NCBI RefSeq assembly: GCF_022869805.1
Contig: NZ_CP094974.1
Location: 3,286,001 to 3,350,000, forward strand
Reading direction: 5' to 3'
DNA length: 64,000 nt
DNA from: Halosolutus halophilus
Lineage (GTDB): Archaea > Halobacteriota > Halobacteria > Halobacteriales > Natrialbaceae
Part shown: positions 61,194 through 64,000 of the stretch, one piece after another
Layout: each line of letters opens with the position of its first letter
Numbering within the stretch: position 1 is the stretch's first letter
Made by a program: the position numbers and the translations under genes
The notes under the pieces: generated by a model
What the model saw: only the letters and a program-made list of their open reading frames with translations
Databases searched by the model: none
Told to the model about the DNA's origin: nothing

Positions 61194-61720
61194 GGCTCCG
61201 GCCCCCGCTGGTAGGTGTCGACCCCGCCGGCGTGGCCCTGTGGGTTCTCGATGCCGACCAGTTCGCCGCCCGTCGGCGACGCGTACAGCGCCAGCAGGAG
61301 TTCGTTGACGACGTAGTAGCGCACCCGCTCGGCGGTCGTGCCGTCGGGATCCTCGTCGGCGGTGTCCGACCCGACCTCGCGCAACAGCGAGTCGCGATCG
61401 GCCGCGGAGAGATCGGCGACGGCGTCGCCGTACCACTCCGCCGACAGCCGTTCGAGGTCGGCGACCGCCTCGCGCAGTCCCCGAGCGTGTCCGGGGTCGT
61501 CCAGTCGTCCCTCGAGGAACGCCTCGACGAACGTCGCCGTCCCGGTCACCGCGTCGGGGTAGACGACTTCGGCGACGGCGACCAGCGTTTCGCGGACCTG
61601 CCCGTCGTCGACCGTGGGCGCATCCGCCGATCGACGGGACCGACGGAGGCCGACCGCGGCCGCGCCGCCGGCACCGAGCGCGGCCAGCGCGGCGGTCGCG
61701 TCTCGCCTGGTCAACTCCAT
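61190..61720 (-). CDS. gluconate 2-dehydrogenase subunit 3-like protein
   Basis: 176 residues. MELTRRDATAALAALGAGGA is a Tat-type signal (TRRDA). The mature part (VDDGQVRETLVAVAEVVYPD, then VTGTATFVEAFLEGRLDDPG, ERLSAEWYGDAVADLSAADR and RVRYYVVNELLLALYASPTG) matches PF13618, the small subunit needed for export and activity of the GMC-type large subunit. It overlaps the large subunit gene by four nt. Operator 5 separates its start from a TATA on the minus strand. Confidence 0.82.
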   Translation of the reverse strand: MELTRRDATAALAALGAGGAAAVGLRRSRRSADAPTVDDGQVRETLVAVAEVVYPDAVTGTATFVEAFLEGRLDDPGHARGLREAVADLERLSAEWYGDAVADLSAADRDSLLREVGSDTADEDPDGTTAERVRYYVVNELLLALYASPTGGELVGIENPQGHAGGVDTYQRGPEP

Positions 61721-61728
61721 ATCGCGGA

Positions 61729-61750
61729 TTAGGCAAACCTAAACCTTATA
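61729..61750. promoter_or_regulatory. metal-repressor palindrome (operator 5) in a divergent promoter
   Basis: TTAGGCAAACCTAA at 61729-61742 lies between the small-subunit ATG (61720, minus) and TATAAGGTTT (minus-strand TATA, 61741-61750). It also stands upstream of the Fe3+ permease gene on the plus strand, so one operator may control both transcripts. Confidence 0.7.
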
Positions 61751-61882
61751 CCCGTTGGAACGAGTCCGTCGAAATACGGACCCGTAACGGTGGCGCAGCG
61801 TTCGGCGATCGCGGTACCGGATTCCGGGACGAACCGATCGACACTTGCCGTTCACGGACCGAGAGTCGACAACTCGAGATAC

Positions 61883-63508
61883 ATGAAATCGCTTGCTCCG
61901 CTTCGGCGGTTCGACGCAGCCGACGACGTGCCGCTCGGGCTGGCGCTGTTGTCCGGCGCGATCGCCGCGAGCATGATCCTTCCGCTGACCTGGCTGCTCT
62001 TCGAGGCGAGACGGGTGGACCCCGCCCGTGCCCGGGAGATGCTCGTCCGCCCGGAGACGGTGGACATCATCACCAACAGCCTCCTGCTGATGGCGTCGGT
62101 GACCGTCCTGTCGGTGCTGATCGGCGTGCCACTGGCGTGGCTGACCGTCCAGACGGATCTCCCGTTCCGACGCTTCTGGTCGATCGTCGTCGCGTTGCCG
62201 CTCGTGGTCCCGAGCTACATCGGGGCGTTCGCGTTCGTCTCCGCGTTCGGCCCGCGAGGCGAGTTCCAGTCGATCCTCCAGCCGTTCGGGATCGAACAGT
62301 TGCCGGAGATCTACGGGCTCCCCGGTACGACGCTGGTTATCACGCTCTACACCTATCCCTACGTCTACCTCACGACCCGCGCGGCCCTGCTGTCGTTCGA
62401 CACGACGCTGCTCGATGCCGCTCGAACGCTCAACCACGACGAGTGGGACGCGTTCCGCCGGGTGACGCTCCCGCAGATCCGCCCGGCGATCGTCGCGGGT
62501 GCCCTGCTCGCGGCGCTGTACGGCGTCTCGGACTTCGGGACCCCGGCGATCATGCAGTTCCCGGTGTTCACGCGACAGATCTTCGTCGAGTACAACAACG
62601 GCGGACTGGACTACGCGTCGTTGCTCTCCCTGCAGTTGCTCGCGATCGTCCTCGTCGTGCTGGCCCTCGAGTGGTGGGTGCGGCCCGATCGAACGATCCG
62701 GGGCGACGGTGCGGAGGGATCACACGAACCCGTGGTCTCGCTGGGCGTCTGGCGCTGGCCGGCGGCGGCGTTCCCTGCGGCGGTCACGACCCTCGCGCTC
62801 GCCGTCCCGATCTGGATCCTCGGGCTCTGGATGGTCACCGCCGATCCGTACGCGCGACAGACGCTGGCGTTCGAATTCAGCTACGCGCTGAACTCGGTGC
62901 TGGTCGCCACGGCGGCCGCGATCGTCGCCGTCCTCGCGGCGTTGCCGGTCGCGTACTTCGCGGCGCGATACGAGTCGCTGGTGGCGGTGGTGTTCGAGCG
63001 AGCGACGTACGTCGGCTTCGCCGTGCCGGGGATCGTCCTGGGGCTCGCGCTCGTCTACTTCGCGACGGGCTACGACTCGCTCGACCTCGCCTACGCCCCC
63101 GCGCTCTACCAGACGCTTCCGCTGCTCGTGTTCGCGTACGTCGTCCGCTTCATGCCCCAGGCCGTCGGCTCGATCCGGACGACCACGCTCCAGGTCGATC
63201 CGCAACTGGTCGAAGCCGCGCGGACGCTCGGCGAGACGCCGCTGCGGACCTTCCGGAAGATCACGCTCCCGCTCGTCACGCCGGGCGTGACCGCTGGCGC
63301 CGCGCTCGTGTTCCTGACGACCATGAAAGAGCTTCCGGTGACCCTGATCCTCCGTCCGAGCGGGTTCGAAACCCTCGTGACGATCATCTGGCGAGCCCAG
63401 GAAGCCGCCTACTTCCAGTACACCGCGATTCCGGCGTTCCTCCTGCTCGCCGTCTCCGGACTCTCGATGCTCGTGCTCCTCTCGCAGGGCGGGCGCGAGG
63501 GGCTGTAG
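61883..63508 (+). CDS. Fe3+-type ABC transporter permease (fused two-domain)
   Basis: 541 residues from ATG 61883; a GTG at 61790 would add 31 poorly conserved residues. About 12 helices in two repeated permease units, as in FbpB/AfuB. EAA loops are DAARTLNHDEWDAFRRVTLPQ (first) and EAARTLGETPLRTFRKITLP (second); PSYIGAFAFVSAFGPRGEFQ and FSYALNSVLVATAAAIVAVL are other landmarks. It imports iron delivered by the lipoprotein at 54126. The ATPase that should accompany it is missing in the following 490 bp, where an unrelated SRAP gene converges. Operator 5 is upstream. Confidence 0.88.
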   Translation: MKSLAPLRRFDAADDVPLGLALLSGAIAASMILPLTWLLFEARRVDPARAREMLVRPETVDIITNSLLLMASVTVLSVLIGVPLAWLTVQTDLPFRRFWSIVVALPLVVPSYIGAFAFVSAFGPRGEFQSILQPFGIEQLPEIYGLPGTTLVITLYTYPYVYLTTRAALLSFDTTLLDAARTLNHDEWDAFRRVTLPQIRPAIVAGALLAALYGVSDFGTPAIMQFPVFTRQIFVEYNNGGLDYASLLSLQLLAIVLVVLALEWWVRPDRTIRGDGAEGSHEPVVSLGVWRWPAAAFPAAVTTLALAVPIWILGLWMVTADPYARQTLAFEFSYALNSVLVATAAAIVAVLAALPVAYFAARYESLVAVVFERATYVGFAVPGIVLGLALVYFATGYDSLDLAYAPALYQTLPLLVFAYVVRFMPQAVGSIRTTTLQVDPQLVEAARTLGETPLRTFRKITLPLVTPGVTAGAALVFLTTMKELPVTLILRPSGFETLVTIIWRAQEAAYFQYTAIPAFLLLAVSGLSMLVLLSQGGREGL

Positions 63509-63536
63509 GCTCCGGCGATCGACGCCGTCGGCTCGA

Positions 63537-64000
63537 TCACTCGATCTCGATCGGCTCGATCAGCGAGGGCTCGTCGATCGACGGATCGTTGACCGCAGTC
63601 GAGACCGGATACGCCCGTAGCTCGTCGGCCGGATACGGCTCGAGGAGGTCCCGCGGATCGGTCGCCGTCAACCACGCTCGCTCGCGATCGCGAGGGAGGA
63701 CGACCGCCATCCGGTGGTGCAGATCCGCGACCAGGTCGTTCGGTTCGGTGGTGACGATCGTGAACGTCTCCAGCGCCCCGCCCTCGTCCGTCTCGTCCTC
63801 GACGCCACCGCCGAACGCGTCGAGCCCGGTCTGTGTCGTCTCCGGCTCCCAGCGCCCCCACAGCCCCGCCATCGCGAACGGGCGATCGTCCTCGAAGGCG
63901 ACACGGTAGGGCTGTTTTCCCGACTCCGTCTCGACCCACTCGTAGAAGCCGTCGGCAGGGACCAGACATCTGCGTCGCTCGTAGGCGTCCCGAAAACTCG
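63537..64000 (-). CDS. SRAP (YedK/HMCES) family protein, cut by the window edge
   Basis: At least 154 residues; the 5' part lies beyond position 64000. In the visible part: FRDAYERRRCLVPADGFYEW (the SRAP block with Pro-Ala-Asp-Gly-Phe-Tyr-Glu-Trp), PYRVAFEDDRPFAMAGLWGR, then FTIVTTEPNDLVADLHHRMA (with conserved Asn and His-Arg-Met) and VVLPRDRERAWL. SRAP proteins form a thiazolidine crosslink with abasic sites in single-stranded DNA through Cys2, which is not visible here. An internal Met at about 63872 is not the true start. Confidence 0.88.
   Translation of the reverse strand, partial: SFRDAYERRRCLVPADGFYEWVETESGKQPYRVAFEDDRPFAMAGLWGRWEPETTQTGLDAFGGGVEDETDEGGALETFTIVTTEPNDLVADLHHRMAVVLPRDRERAWLTATDPRDLLEPYPADELRAYPVSTAVNDPSIDEPSLIEPIEIE

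Overview
The window is a gene-dense, GC-rich stretch of a haloarchaeal chromosome. The evidence is the strongly acidic proteome, Tat-type lipoproteins (RR motif plus a lipobox Cys), TATA-like boxes about 25-30 nt before many start codons (leaderless transcripts), GTG starts, and archaeal families: thermosome, Tsr3, L40e, Trm1, Lrp next to glutamine synthetase, archaeal phosphopantetheine adenylyltransferase, DUF5786 and DUF5518. Frequent GATCG-rich codons suggest the Natrialbales, but I cannot fix the genus. No rRNA, tRNA, CRISPR array or complete insertion sequence was seen.

Layout. 0-20 kb is ordinary housekeeping and metabolism: a spermidine-synthase-like membrane protein, acetyltransferase, SDR, DUF21 protein, VOC protein, UspA, acyl-CoA synthetase divergent from an orphan pyruvate dehydrogenase E1-alpha, a radical SAM protein, a gamma-carbonic-anhydrase-like protein lacking one metal His, hydrolases, two methyltransferases, CspA, a nucleoside deaminase and CoaD. 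20-27 kb looks like a decaying accessory island: a tandem DUF302 gene broken by a stop, a 3' remnant of an HxlR regulator, a shattered winged-helix regulator, then an intact Ca2+/cation exchanger and a DUF1059/membrane-protein pair and FAD oxidase. The DUF1059 and FAD oxidase genes share a near-identical promoter/leader module.

27-39 kb holds a Rieske protein with a long helical extension, Tsr3, L40e, two full-length HisH paralogues 8 kb apart, an RNase H, a uracil-DNA glycosylase and a NitT/SsuA-type ABC transporter. Between 32 and 34.1 kb lies an AT-richer patch with repeated transposon-end-like sequences, including a 278-bp element with 34-bp imperfect terminal inverted repeats. 39-51 kb carries a histidine kinase broken by a single-base frameshift, a decayed copy of the trm1 5' end just upstream of intact trm1, a BrkB/YihY membrane protein, glnA/lrp, an ABC exporter and the thermosome.

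The most interesting part is 51.6-63.5 kb. Five palindromes of the TTAGGn4CCTAA type, the kind bound by DtxR/SirR/Idr iron- or manganese-responsive repressors, lie at promoters of a UPF0104 flippase-like protein, a reversibly-glycosylated-polypeptide (GT75) protein, a ferric-type substrate-binding lipoprotein (followed by a GT-C-like membrane glycosyltransferase and a pentapeptide-repeat K+-channel fusion), a Dol-P-sugar type GT2, and a divergent pair: gluconate-dehydrogenase-like subunit 3 plus GMC oxidoreductase on one side and an Fe3+ ABC permease on the other. The inference is a metal-responsive regulon joining iron import with surface or lipid-linked glycan chemistry and a periplasm-facing oxidoreductase. 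The transporter ATPase is not in the window. The right edge cuts into a SRAP/HMCES-type gene.
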